From contig MU069691.1 of the NCBI GenBank assembly GCA_002284615.2, positions 281,336-294,895 of the forward strand: 13,560 nt of DNA. Reading direction: 5' to 3'. Under the pieces are notes generated by a model. The model saw only the letters and a list, made by a program, of their open reading frames with translations. It did no database searches and was not told the origin of the DNA. Of this stretch, positions 1 to 8,200 are shown one piece after another. Each line of letters begins with the position of its first letter. Positions within the stretch are counted from its first letter, which is position 1. The position numbers and the translations under genes are program-made. The DNA comes from Dunaliella salina. Lineage: Eukaryota > Chlorophyta > Chlorophyceae > Chlamydomonadales > Dunaliellaceae.

Positions 1-1
1 A

Positions 2-250
2 GCTGTTACAATTCACCCTATTCTCCTGGGTGTAGGTGGCACTATTTACACTGAGCATACCCTGAAGCAACTCATACATCTAGGATTGGATCACCAGCGT
101 GCCACAAAGCTTGCTCAACAACTTCATGCCCATTCTGTTCAATATGCCCACAAACTAGTCACCATCCGCCGCGCTATTGAAAACAAGAATACTTCCCACA
201 GCCAGGCTCTAGAGCCAGGTGCTTCTAGTAACCCTCCAGACCCACATTAG
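2..250 (+). CDS. C-terminus of LINE ORF2-like reverse transcriptase polyprotein (partial)
   Basis: An open frame of 82 codons enters from the left edge and ends at TAG 248-250. It contains the block HPILLGVGGTIYTEHTL followed by a helical, His/Gln/Lys-rich segment (LAQQLHAHSVQYAHKL) and a Ser/Pro-rich end. A hydrophobic V-G-V-G-G or V-G-V-R-G block followed by an amphipathic helix is typical of the extreme C-terminus of many LINE ORF2 proteins, downstream of the reverse transcriptase domain. No catalytic motif lies inside the window. The frame is undamaged here, so the copy may be young. The assignment rests on that C-terminal block and on the 3'UTR that follows; it could instead be the end of an unrelated host gene. 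Confidence 0.55.
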   Translation, partial: AVTIHPILLGVGGTIYTEHTLKQLIHLGLDHQRATKLAQQLHAHSVQYAHKLVTIRRAIENKNTSHSQALEPGASSNPPDPH

Positions 251-272
251 CATTCTCTTTTTCATACCTTGT

Positions 273-316
273 GGTGAAGGGGGCACACGGCTCTTTTTTT
301 GAGCCAATGTGTCACC
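273..316 (+). other. 3'UTR stem-loop 1 of the LINE
   Basis: GGCTC (289-293) pairs with GAGCC (301-305) across a T7 loop. ACAC (285-288) pairs with GTGT (309-312) beyond a small bulge, and GGTG (273-276) can close with CACC (313-316). It lies 23 nt after the stop codon and is a candidate RT recognition hairpin. Confidence 0.6.
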
Positions 317-331
317 TTTTCCTTAATTGAT

Positions 332-354
332 GTAGGGAGAGTTTCTCTGCCTAC
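332..354 (+). other. 3'UTR stem-loop 2 of the LINE
   Basis: GTAGG (332-336) pairs with CCTAC (350-354) and AGAG (338-341) with CTCT (345-348). The loop is TTT, and one G-G mismatch (337/349) interrupts the stem. It sits directly before the TTTTC tail, where LINE 3' recognition hairpins usually lie. Confidence 0.6.
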
Positions 355-358
355 GTAG

Positions 359-381
359 TTTTTCTTTTCTTTTCTTTTCTT
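359..381 (+). repeat. (TTTTC)n tail
   Basis: About four TTTTC units form the element terminus. Short tandem-repeat tails in place of poly(A) occur in several LINE clades. Confidence 0.75.
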
Positions 382-416
382 AGAGCAGAAATCAGCTTAC
401 ACACTTGCTGGTCCAG

Positions 417-800
417 AAATTGGTCAGTAAATGGTCAAGGATGCTTTTAAACTTCTGCCACAGTAAGTGTTGACCAGGTAAATGTCAGAAATAGAAGCCG
501 TGTTTACTTGCAGGGAAGGTACCAGTAATCAGTGAGAAGCAAGTGAACGCCTTGTCCGGTTACCAGTCAAACAAACAAAAAACTTACACAATTGCCATCT
601 CCCAAAGATCAGGGAACAATTACCGATTCAAAAATTGGTCAGTAAACAGGCACGAATACTTTCTAGCCTGTGATGCAAGCTGTATCTTGCCCATATGTGT
701 CTTTACCGGGTAATTGGCCAGAAATTGAAGCTACATTTACTGCCAGAAAATGTATCAGGAAACAATAGTAAGCAGAGCGTATGCTCTGCCTGGTTACCAG
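417..800 (+). repeat. Two diverged direct copies of a ~215-bp unit, non-coding
   Basis: Copy 1 spans about 417-566 and copy 2 about 632-800. Both begin with AAATTGGTCAGTAAA. Both carry a middle block (GTCAGAAATAGAAGC against GGCCAGAAATTGAAGC), and both end with YGGTTACCAG. The offset grows from 215 to 234 because of indels. I see no coding signal from 382 to 1130. Confidence 0.6.
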
Positions 801-1180
801 CCTCACACATGAATACCACTTAAGGTTAATCTGTCCTTTTCTCCTGAAAACACGAGGACCAGTCATAAAAAAATGGTTTTCTAGAGATCGAGGAACCAGT
901 TCCTATTGGAGAAAATGAGGCGGCTCACCTGATGGTTTCTAGGAGTCAGTCAATTGGCCATGAAGAGTTTCCCAGCAGGTGTTCTTGAGTACAAAAATAA
1001 GAATGTGTGGACCATGCGCTTGGCGTGGCCTTGTTGCATGACAGCGTGCATGCATGTATGAGGTTCTCAGTTCTCATCCCGCAAAATGCAATCAAATTGG
1101 ATCTCATTGGCATAATTTATATGTCAATTTGAAGGTCACCATTCATCATGAGTAAAGCAATTGCTAATATTAGCATTAAT

Positions 1181-1446
1181 GCAGGCAGAAATCACTGATG
1201 AAGTGGTTGCCACCAGCATGACTACCTGGTTTCCAAGAATAGATACGTTCCAAGCCATTCTGATGTCAATAGCATGATTACTAGGAAACATGATGGTTGT
1301 CAGTGATTACTAGAAACCACAAGTCAATCAGTGATTACTAGTAAAGCGAATTCTAACGCAAGCAGAAATTGCTCAAAATGTGGTTCCCACCAGCATAAGT
1401 ACCTGATATCTAGTAATCGAGAAAATGCAAGCCATTTTGATGGAAA
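1181..1446 (+). repeat. Diverged direct repeat, offset 177 bp
   Basis: Positions 1181-1266 and 1358-1446 share, in order, GCAxGCAGAAAT, GTGGTTxCCACCAGCAT, TACCTG and CAAGCCATTxTGATG. The surrounding 1130-1625 is full of GATTACTAG and CTAGTAATC words on both strands. No gene is visible here. Confidence 0.6.
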
Positions 1447-1553
1447 CATGAATACCAGAAGACATGGCGGTAATTAATTATTACTAGAAAAGCAATTATA
1501 CATCGATTGAGAGATCACTGATTGACTTGTGGTTTCTAGTAATCACTGACAAC
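1296..1553. mobile_element. Perfect 40-bp inverted repeat with 178-bp spacer (foldback/MITE-like)
   Basis: The arm 1296-1335 is an exact reverse complement of 1514-1553 over all 40 bases, and pairing stops at both ends. A second perfect 14-bp pair (1484-1497 and 1567-1580) brackets the right arm. Such identity within otherwise decayed DNA suggests a recent foldback or palindrome-forming event. No terminal duplication or ORF identifies a transposon family. Confidence 0.7.
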
Positions 1554-1828
1554 TAACCCGATTCGAAATTGCTTTTCTAGAAGTCGCATTTTTCATGATT
1601 ACCAGGTAATCAAGAGGGACTAGGCTGGCAAAGAAAAACAACATTCCGACGTTTAAATCAAGCATTGTGAGGACATGAGGCGTGGGCAACACTTGGAAGC
1701 GGCACAGCGGTTGTCATCCAGAACATACCATGAATTGATTTAGAAGTTCAGGCTTTGGCCATCCAAGAGCCATGAAAGTTGCGTGCAGAATCCATGCCTT
1801 TTCTATCAGTGTGCCCACATTTTGGCTA

Positions 1829-1866
1829 TTCTTTCTGGAAAAAAAGGCTTCTTTCTGGAAAAAAAG
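1829..1866 (+). repeat. 20-bp tandem duplication
   Basis: TTCTTTCTGGAAAAAAAGGC is followed directly by TTCTTTCTGGAAAAAAAG. The remainder of 1626-1930 shows no gene. Confidence 0.85.
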
Positions 1867-1930
1867 ATCTGCAGTCACAACTGCAGCATGAAAACAACAT
1901 GGACTAGATGAAAAAAGTTAAAATATTTTT

Positions 1931-2568
1931 TCAGAGGTGGGCGACGAAGGCTCCAAACAGGGGTACTTCTGAAATGTTCCCTTTGCAAGGTGGCCCCACT
2001 TGGCACTTTTCGTGCTTAGCATCAACTGGTACCCATAGCTCCTAAATTTGAAAGGCGCTTCTCGGGGCCACTTCTGCTATTTGCCAAAACGTCAACCCTA
2101 CTTTTCGAGCAAGCACCCACCATATTTGACCAGTCACTATACCAAATTGGGTGAATTTAAATGGTTTGGTGCCCTTGAACCAAAAAAATATCATTGCAAA
2201 AAAATGGAGTGAGAAGACCCAGTGGTTGGTCAGAAACTGAATTTCAGCCATTTCCCTTGTCCAGCATTAGGGGTGCCAAAAAGGTCAATTTTTGACCTTC
2301 TTTATTCCCACTTTTGAATATGCAGGATGTTAGCATATCATATAAGGGTTATTTAGAAAACATTTTGGGGTGAAATGGTCACAGGGTGGAGCTGTGGGCC
2401 ACTTTTGGGTGATCTGAGGCCAGGAGAGTGATCTGGGGTCAACCAATTTTCATCATTTTTTTCATGAAAGTGTTTTTTACTTATACTATACTGGTTGGCC
2501 TGGTCACATTTGGAAAAATTGGCGGGAAAGAACGTTTTCAGGAATTTGGGCCCGTCGCCCACCTCTGA
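1931..2568. mobile_element. Terminal-inverted-repeat DNA element, non-autonomous, possibly hAT-like
   Basis: TCAGAGGTGGGCGACG (1931-1946) is the exact reverse complement of CGTCGCCCACCTCTGA (2553-2568), giving 15-16-bp terminal inverted repeats around about 640 bp. Termini beginning CAGxGGTGGGC resemble hAT superfamily ends. The 8-bp target duplication expected for hAT is not visible: the left flank is a T run and the right flank is ATAATATA. Internal frames are short and unconvincing, so this looks like a deletion derivative. It lies immediately before the LINE remnant at 2583. Confidence 0.6.
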
Positions 2569-2582
2569 TAATATACCTGCCA

Positions 2583-2960
2583 GTGGTTGGTGGGAGAGGA
2601 AGAGGAACAAAAAGCCTCTGTTCCTTATTTACTTGTTACACATGTGCTTTAGATGGAGCCGTTTGTGCTTACGTCTTATCAGCCACAAACTTCGCAGAAA
2701 ACCAACGGCGTCGCAGGAAGAGGTGTTCTTCCGAGCTCAGGATTTGCAACAAGTGCAATTTACACTGTGCAAGATGAAGAGCACATTATTTTGGAGTGCC
2801 CTTCTCAGGATCTACAGACTTGCGCACTCAGTTCCATCATTTGTTTAGTTGTGCACCTATAGGTAGTCCATGTTGGCCCAAACAACTTGGAGACTTCATG
2901 AACCAAGCTGATAGCTTCAGCAAAGTTCGTGTCTGCATATGCTTGAAATGCTTTACCTGA
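2583..2960 (+). pseudogene. Decayed LINE reverse-transcriptase C-terminus (zinc-knuckle region), frameshifted
   Basis: The motif order is that of LINE ORF2 C-termini. First comes RLCLRLISHKLR (about 2660-2700, third frame), then a basic stretch with RICNKCNLHC (main frame). Next is DEEHIILECPSQD (about 2776-2813, next frame), and then back in the main frame TDLRTQFHHLF and LGDFMNQADSFSKV, ending at TGA 2958-2960. The C-x2-C ... H-x(n)-C pattern with 'DEEHIILECP' followed by 'LR..F..LF' is the familiar zinc-binding tail of many LINE reverse transcriptases. At least two compensating frameshifts are visible, so it is inactive. It has no obvious sequence identity to the LINE end at 2-250. Confidence 0.65.
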
Positions 2961-3198
2961 GTTTTGGACTGCTTTGGAACGATCGGTTACCACCAATCGG
3001 ACCTTTGTGAACAGCACTTTAACATGTGTCAAAAAATGACATAGAACGCAAGGACTATCGTACTCTTTTTGACCAGCCAGAATGACTCCTGATGTAATGT
3101 ACAGTCTGGCTCCACTGAGTCTACAGAGGATAGCACTCCTAGCTCCAGGACGGACCATCTCCAACGCGGCGTCTGAAGTGATGGAACTCTTTATAACT

Positions 3199-3408
3199 TG
3201 TTCAGTGTAATGTCTATGTAATCAAAGCGTAGGTAGATGCGCATCCTGCGGGTGGAACTTTTTCGTGTGACCTGAGTGATCAGCATTTGACGTGCTGAAA
3301 ACCTTTCTAATATGTTCAATGTAGTGTTTATGTAATCGGTGCCTAGGTATCGCTGCACTTTGGGGGGCCAACTTCGTGTGACGTGAGTGCACCTCATCAG
3401 CAATTGCG
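3199..3408 (+). repeat. Diverged tandem repeat, period ~114 bp
   Basis: The copies start at 3199 and 3313. Both carry TGTTCArTGTArTGTyTATGTAATC, then (T/A)AGGTA, then TTCGTGTGACxTGAGTG, and end at ATCAGCAxTTG. The array follows the LINE remnant and may be its 3' region. Confidence 0.65.
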
Positions 3409-3479
3409 TACGTACAAGGTTCTGCACTGTTGGAACTGAATAACAATCATTTTGGAATTGTTGTTCACTGTAACATTAA

Positions 3480-3500
3480 CTCTCTAGAACTCTCTAGAAC
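3480..3500 (+). repeat. 10-bp tandem duplication
   Basis: CTCTCTAGAA CTCTCTAGAAC is a short exact duplication just upstream of the putative + strand gene. Confidence 0.8.
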
Positions 3501-3549
3501 AAGCTTTTTTGTTGGTCTCATATCCGCCGATCGTTCCCCCAGCGCAGCG

Positions 3550-5288
3550 ATGTCAGTTCAATTTTCAGCCTGGACTGGTTACAGGCCTCTGTGTTTCCCC
3601 TCAGATGCCCTTGTAGGCGCATAAAGCGGTGTAACCTCACCTTACACAATTTTGTTTTTGCAGCTTAGGAACGAGCTGTACGATGGCATACTTGCCGACT
3701 CCGAGGGGTACAACAATGAGGGGTATATTGTTGATAGTAAACACACAAAGGAAGCACAGATCCAAGTGAGCCCTTCCTAGTTGTAAAATTCACAAGCCTG
3801 CATCCTAATCAAGGTTGCACCTTGCAAATAATGTTGTATGTCACAACACAGTGGCACGTACCATGTTGGTTGATTTCGCTTCAAAAATGGTGCTTGGGCT
3901 TCAAAAATGGTGCTTGGGCAATTGCACAATTGAGCAGTATGTCACCAAATGTCACCAAATGTCGCCAAATGTCACCAAAAGAAGTGAGCATGTGGCAAAA
4001 GAATGGGAAATGGAAGAGTGTAAGTTAATCGCCACAGACAATGCAACGTTGTTTAAAACCTAGAAGGATATTACATGCTTACAGTAAGCTGTACCCAGAA
4101 AGCCATGAATGTCCAGTTCAATGTAGGGGATGCGCTACACCATTCCCAAAGTGGCCTTGTGGAGCAGCTGCCGTGCTGCCCAGCCCCACAGCCTTGCTGT
4201 CAAGAAGAAGCGCTTAGGCCGCCGATGCAAGCCATGGCCCCCCTCGCCCTCCTTCCCCCCACTTCTTGCTTTGCCTGCTGATCCTCCTTCAATGTCTTGC
4301 TGTCCTTGGGTAGTGTCCACAGCAGGGGCTGCTGCAGCTCTTCCCTGCAAGCTCTTGGCAAAATACACCGCCCTGTCCCCGTTGGCAGCCAGCAAGGGAT
4401 AGCTGTCCTGGAGCTGGTGCACCTGAACATTGCAAATTTTATATGAGCAGTGCTTAAAAATTGTCCATCCTCACATATGTACCTGACAGACCGCAAATGT
4501 AAGGTCTGCATGCCATCCACGCCCTTTGGATTGGACCTACAATAAATCCAGCAGTCGACCATGCACCTTGGTTCTGAGGAAGTTCTTTATCTTAGGCATG
4601 CTGACCATGTTGTCCGGCACAGACTAATCATTCAAGAAATAAGTTGCAGCATTGCGCCAGGGAGCTGCTGCAAGAGGTGAGGAGACTGATGCTCATTTTG
4701 GAGAATCAAGATGATGAGAAATGACGAGAAATGGTTACCATGCTCACCCTGGTCCGTGGCCCTCACCCAGTGTGGATGCCCTTTAACGAAAAGTGCGAAG
4801 AAATTTATGTCTAGGAGGTCCACCTTCGATCACAGCAATGTGCCTGGCTTACAGGCCCTCGGATGCATTAAAATCATGCGAGCAGCAGTGCTGCACCCCA
4901 ATGTCCACAATCTCATTCCATCACAGGCAGTGGGGTTGACCGCTTTAGGTGCAGAAGATTTCGAGGAACGCACACTGACAATTAATGATGCAGCCCACCT
5001 ACTGCTTACAGCAGACAAGCGGTAGGAACTGTAAGGCCTGTACCCAGGCCCACCACTTGGGCAATTAGCCCACATGGCAGCTCTCTTTTTGTGGGTTGGC
5101 AACAGGGGCAGAAACACATGTACTACTTCTCTTCAGCCTCTTAAAAGGTGCCCAAGAGCAGCAATCCACCAGATTTGGTAGAGTATGAGACACGGAAGGA
5201 AGAGAAGATGAGAAGGACTTTGCAGAAACTCAATCAAGAGGCAAGGCGGCAGGATCTTTGGGAAGTGCTCATGAATGATTTAGGCTGA
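3550..5288 (+). CDS. Putative four-exon gene, unrecognised 152-aa protein
   Basis: The proposed exons are 3550-3612, 3664-3765, 4855-5021 and 5162-5288 (TGA 5286-5288). All introns are GT-AG: GTAGGC...TTTTTGCAG, GTGAGC...GGCTTACAG and GTAGGA...GAGCAG. The phases 0, 0 and 2 agree, giving an open 152-codon frame. Landmarks are MSVQFSAWTGYRPLCFP at the start, LRNELYDGILADSEGYNNEG, a hydrophobic middle (LGCIKIMRAAVLHPNVHNLI), INDAAHLLLTADKR, and a charged helical end (RKEEKMRRTLQKLNQEARR...WEVLMNDLG) that could form a coiled coil. A TGTAA signal lies at 5416-5420. I do not recognise the family. Oddly, its second intron contains the last exon of the minus-strand PHD-GNAT gene, so the two would be interlocked. 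The exons could also be parts of two units or of a transposon, and an upstream exon may be missing. Confidence 0.42.
3881..3920 (+). repeat. 20-bp tandem duplication
   Basis: TCAAAAATGGTGCTTGGGC(T/A) occurs twice in direct succession, inside intron 2 of the putative + gene. Confidence 0.85.
3939..3979 (+). repeat. Four tandem copies of ATGTCACCAA
   Basis: A 10-bp unit occurs four times, with one substitution (GTCGCC) in the third copy. Confidence 0.85.
4071..4083 (-). promoter_or_regulatory. TGTAA poly(A) signals of the PHD-GNAT gene
   Basis: Two TGTAA motifs on the minus strand (4079-4083 and 4071-4075) lie 51 and 59 nt after the stop codon at 4135. TGTAA is the standard green-algal poly(A) signal. 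Two at this distance support 4135 as the gene end. Confidence 0.55.
4135..4422 (-). CDS. PHD-GNAT gene exon 11 (GNAT C-terminus, basic tail)
   Basis: The acceptor ATGTTCAG|GTG is in phase 0 with exon 10. VHQLQDSYPLL...DRAVYFAKSL matches the last GNAT strand of IDM1-like proteins, where a short 'f.gt..l.k.l' strand ends the domain. A 70-residue Gly/Ala-rich tail with HRRPKR follows to TAG 4137-4135. It lies 3.3 kb from exon 10, so it is the least secure link, supported by phase, family match and TGTAA signals. Confidence 0.75.
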   Translation of the reverse strand: MHQLQDSYPLLAANGDRAVYFAKSLQGRAAAAPAVDTTQGQQDIEGGSAGKARSGGKEGEGGHGLHRRPKRFFLTARLWGWAARQLLHKATLGMV

Positions 5289-8200
5289 TTGAGGCCAATT
5301 CATGAGAAACCATGGTGAATCTCCGATAGGCGCTCTTTGAATCTTGCATGCAAGGATTTGAGCTCGCATTTTAGGCTGGAAACTACAAAACGATAGAAAA
5401 GGTGATCCTGACATCTGTAACAGCAACATATCCACCTGTCAACCAGTGCGTAAATGATGCATGGGAGCAGGCAAGAGGAGGAGAGTCCGAGTCCGCTTGG
5501 CCAACAGCTCGTCAGATCCTAAGCAGCTCTTTCCTGCCGTTTCCAGGCTATACCTTTCCTTTCCTGCCCTTTCCTGCCCTTTCCAGGCTAATACCTTTCC
5601 TTTCCTGCCCTTTCCTGCCCTTTCCTAGGTTATTGCCTCTTTTGTAACACCCTTGCAAGCCTGCCAGCAAGGCAACCTTAAACCGAATGAACACAGTTGG
5701 ACCTGGCTTGCATACTGTTTTGCCTTTTTTCTTTACCATTCCAACTTCTACGAGATCCATTCCATTTGAGCCATAATGCCTGACAGAGCATCATGTGTCA
5801 CCTCTCAGCAGAACACTCAGCCCACTCCTCTCCTAAACCCCAAAAATGACACTCAGCCCACTCCTCACCTAATCCCCAAAAAATGAACCAATCAATCAAC
5901 CTCTTGCTAAAATCCTCCCCCAAAAATCAGCATAAAGAGAGGAGGAGTACCGCGGCTAGAAGTCCTCTTTGCCTAGGCAAACGATTGACAGTTATTCTGC
6001 GAGAAGATGCCATTGCAGGACCTGGAAAATTTGACAGGTGCTTGATTATGCAAATATCAAGTCCTCGTTTTGTTGGCAACAATTCTGGCGTGGAATTGAG
6101 ACAGTTTGAGACCATGGCTTGGCGAAAGTTTGTTGTCCATTTTGCCAAAATCTAGCTAGGCCACTCATCAGAGCCATTTGAAATTACGTACTATTGATCA
6201 CACTTGGCCGCAACCCTGAGCCGAGAAAACAGAAGGAAAGCTGCAACATGGGCGAAGCAACATCACCTCCAGCATCGTCCTGCACACGAGCCCCCAAGTG
6301 TGCCCACCACAAGCACGCTCCCCCGAGCCCCCTTGCAAAATTTCTTATAAAAGAATCAATAGACATCCTAAGAGTGGCTCAAGCCCCAGAGCGTTGGTCG
6401 TTTGCCGCAAATCTGAAAGTCAGGCTGGGCATGCTAGGCAAAAATAGAGGGAGATAATGAAGCAGGCAGATTCCCCCCTCTTTTGTATGCAGAATAGTCT
6501 GGGGTAACTTGTTTGGCACTTCTGCATCAAAAAACGTGGGGATGAGGTGTTGCAGGTGAGCCAGGGGCATATTTTGAGGCTTATCGGGCGAAATTGGCCA
6601 TTCCCTGCGAATTGGGTGCCATGATGCATGTTTTGACCCGAATTGGCCCCATTTTTTGGCTCCCAGGTACTTTTTGTGTCAAACCTGACCCATCGGAGTG
6701 AAAAAAAGGGGGGGTAAAAATTGGCCCCAAAGCACTTGGAGCATGAGCGTGTCTGCGAGGCAAAAGTGGTGCAAAACTGGAAAGCAGGCAAGCACTGTGT
6801 TTGGCCACAAGCTGAGTATGAGGTGTTGTTTGATACATTACTCAAGCATGCTCTGCCAAGTTTGGGGGCCCAGGTGTGGGTGTGCGCGTTCCTGGGGCTC
6901 GTTCAAGGCTGGGAGCTGTCAAGGCAATGGAATTAAGCGTCCCTGCATGCCTCCTCGGTCTGACCCCAGCAGTGTCGAAAGTGTAATAGAAACTGCATTT
7001 GCCATCAAGTCGGTAGCACGGGGAAAGCCCAGACGGGCAGAACAGGCCCAGCTGTCGCTTCAATTTTGAATTTTCTGCTTTCCTGTTGCATTCCGGCCCA
7101 AAAAATTTGTAAATTGTCAAAATATATAATTCATTTAGCAAATCTCTTGAATTGGCTCCCCAAACGGTGCACCCTGTGTCGTTTGCATAGACTTCCGCTT
7201 TTCCCTGCCAGAATTGGGTGAAATTCAGGACCCCCGCCCAAGCCCCCCGGACCCCCCAGGAAATGCTCCTGATGAAATGCTGAACCATCGCTGTGGGTCA
7301 GGTAAGCCGGGGGAGGGCTTCCTGAGTACCCCATTCTGGCAGAGATTTTGACTGATTCCTGGCCCCCCACCTTGATCCCCCCCGGCTCAAACTGAGTATG
7401 CAGGGTTGCTTGGCTGTCCTTAGGGTGAGGTCCTGCATGCTCAGAAGTGGGAGGAGCTGTTGCTTCATTATCCCAAACATGCATGCCCAGCCTGACTGAA
7501 AGTATCTTTTTTCAGAAAGGGTACGATTCGAAGCTTCCAAGTCAAACAGAGCACTTCCACATGCCAACTTTCCAGTCATTTGCATAACTTGATGTACGTA
7601 AAAAAAAGGTGTGGTACGCTCAGACCACAAAGACTTGTGCGCAAAATGCTTGCATGCCTTAACAATACAGTAAGGAGGGTCTGGCAACAGGGGCAACCTT
7701 AATTCTGGTACCATGCACAAACCCATACCTGGCGATTGGTCATGCGTCGGTAGCCCAGCTGCTTCCAGAGGTCCATAGCTTGCCCACCCTCGACGCTCAG
7801 GGGGTCATCCACAATGCCTAACAGTCTTGAAGCAGCTTTTGTGGGTCCCAGGTAGTCCTCCAGGCAGCCCACCAGTGCACAGGCCACCCCCTGGTCCAAT
7901 GGTTTGGTCACCGAGCCGCCTGCATGCCCACAGGCGTTAGTGGCAACAAAAGATCGTGAGCGGCCTGTGCAGCAGCCGAATCAAACATGGTAGCAGCTGG
8001 TTGAAGTCCGATGGAAAGACAACAGACCAGCACTGTCCAGCGGTTCTTGTTCACAATGAGCGCCTGCGCACTTGATAAAATGGTGTTTCCCAAAGTTGTG
8101 AGGCGACAAGGCAAGAAGACGTCCATCCTCCTGTTTTCCTTGCAAAGCTGTCACATGCCTCAGCAGCCCTAGAGGCCTCTTGTTCACACTGAAAACAGAT

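Larger units (their letters stand above)
1..382 (+). mobile_element. 3' end of a LINE-type (non-LTR) retrotransposon
   Basis: The segment runs from the C-terminal part of a reverse-transcriptase-type ORF (2-250) through a short 3'UTR with two stem-loops to a run of TTTTC repeats (359-381). ORF, structured 3'UTR and short tandem-repeat tail in that order is the usual 3' anatomy of LINEs whose reverse transcriptase recognises a 3' hairpin. The 5' part lies outside the window, so completeness cannot be judged. The family is not identified to clade. Confidence 0.6.
4423..7728 (-). other. Intron 10 of the PHD-GNAT gene, 3.3 kb
   Basis: It holds two exons of the putative + strand gene (4855-5021, 5162-5288), two tandem arrays (5528-5640, 5813-5885) and otherwise DNA without convincing genes. 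Open frames at 5883-6155 (+) and 6420-6845 (-) have no recognisable motif. Confidence 0.6.

Noticed and set aside
2805..3164. 119-codon minus-strand open frame
   Set aside because: It overlaps the LINE remnant in antisense and shows no motif of its own.
5883..6155. 90-codon + strand open frame
   Set aside because: It has an ATG but no recognised domain, no splice partner and no convincing composition.
6420..6845. 141-codon minus-strand open frame
   Set aside because: No motif, Cys/Phe/Ser-rich composition as expected from non-coding DNA, and no fit to the surrounding intron's gene.
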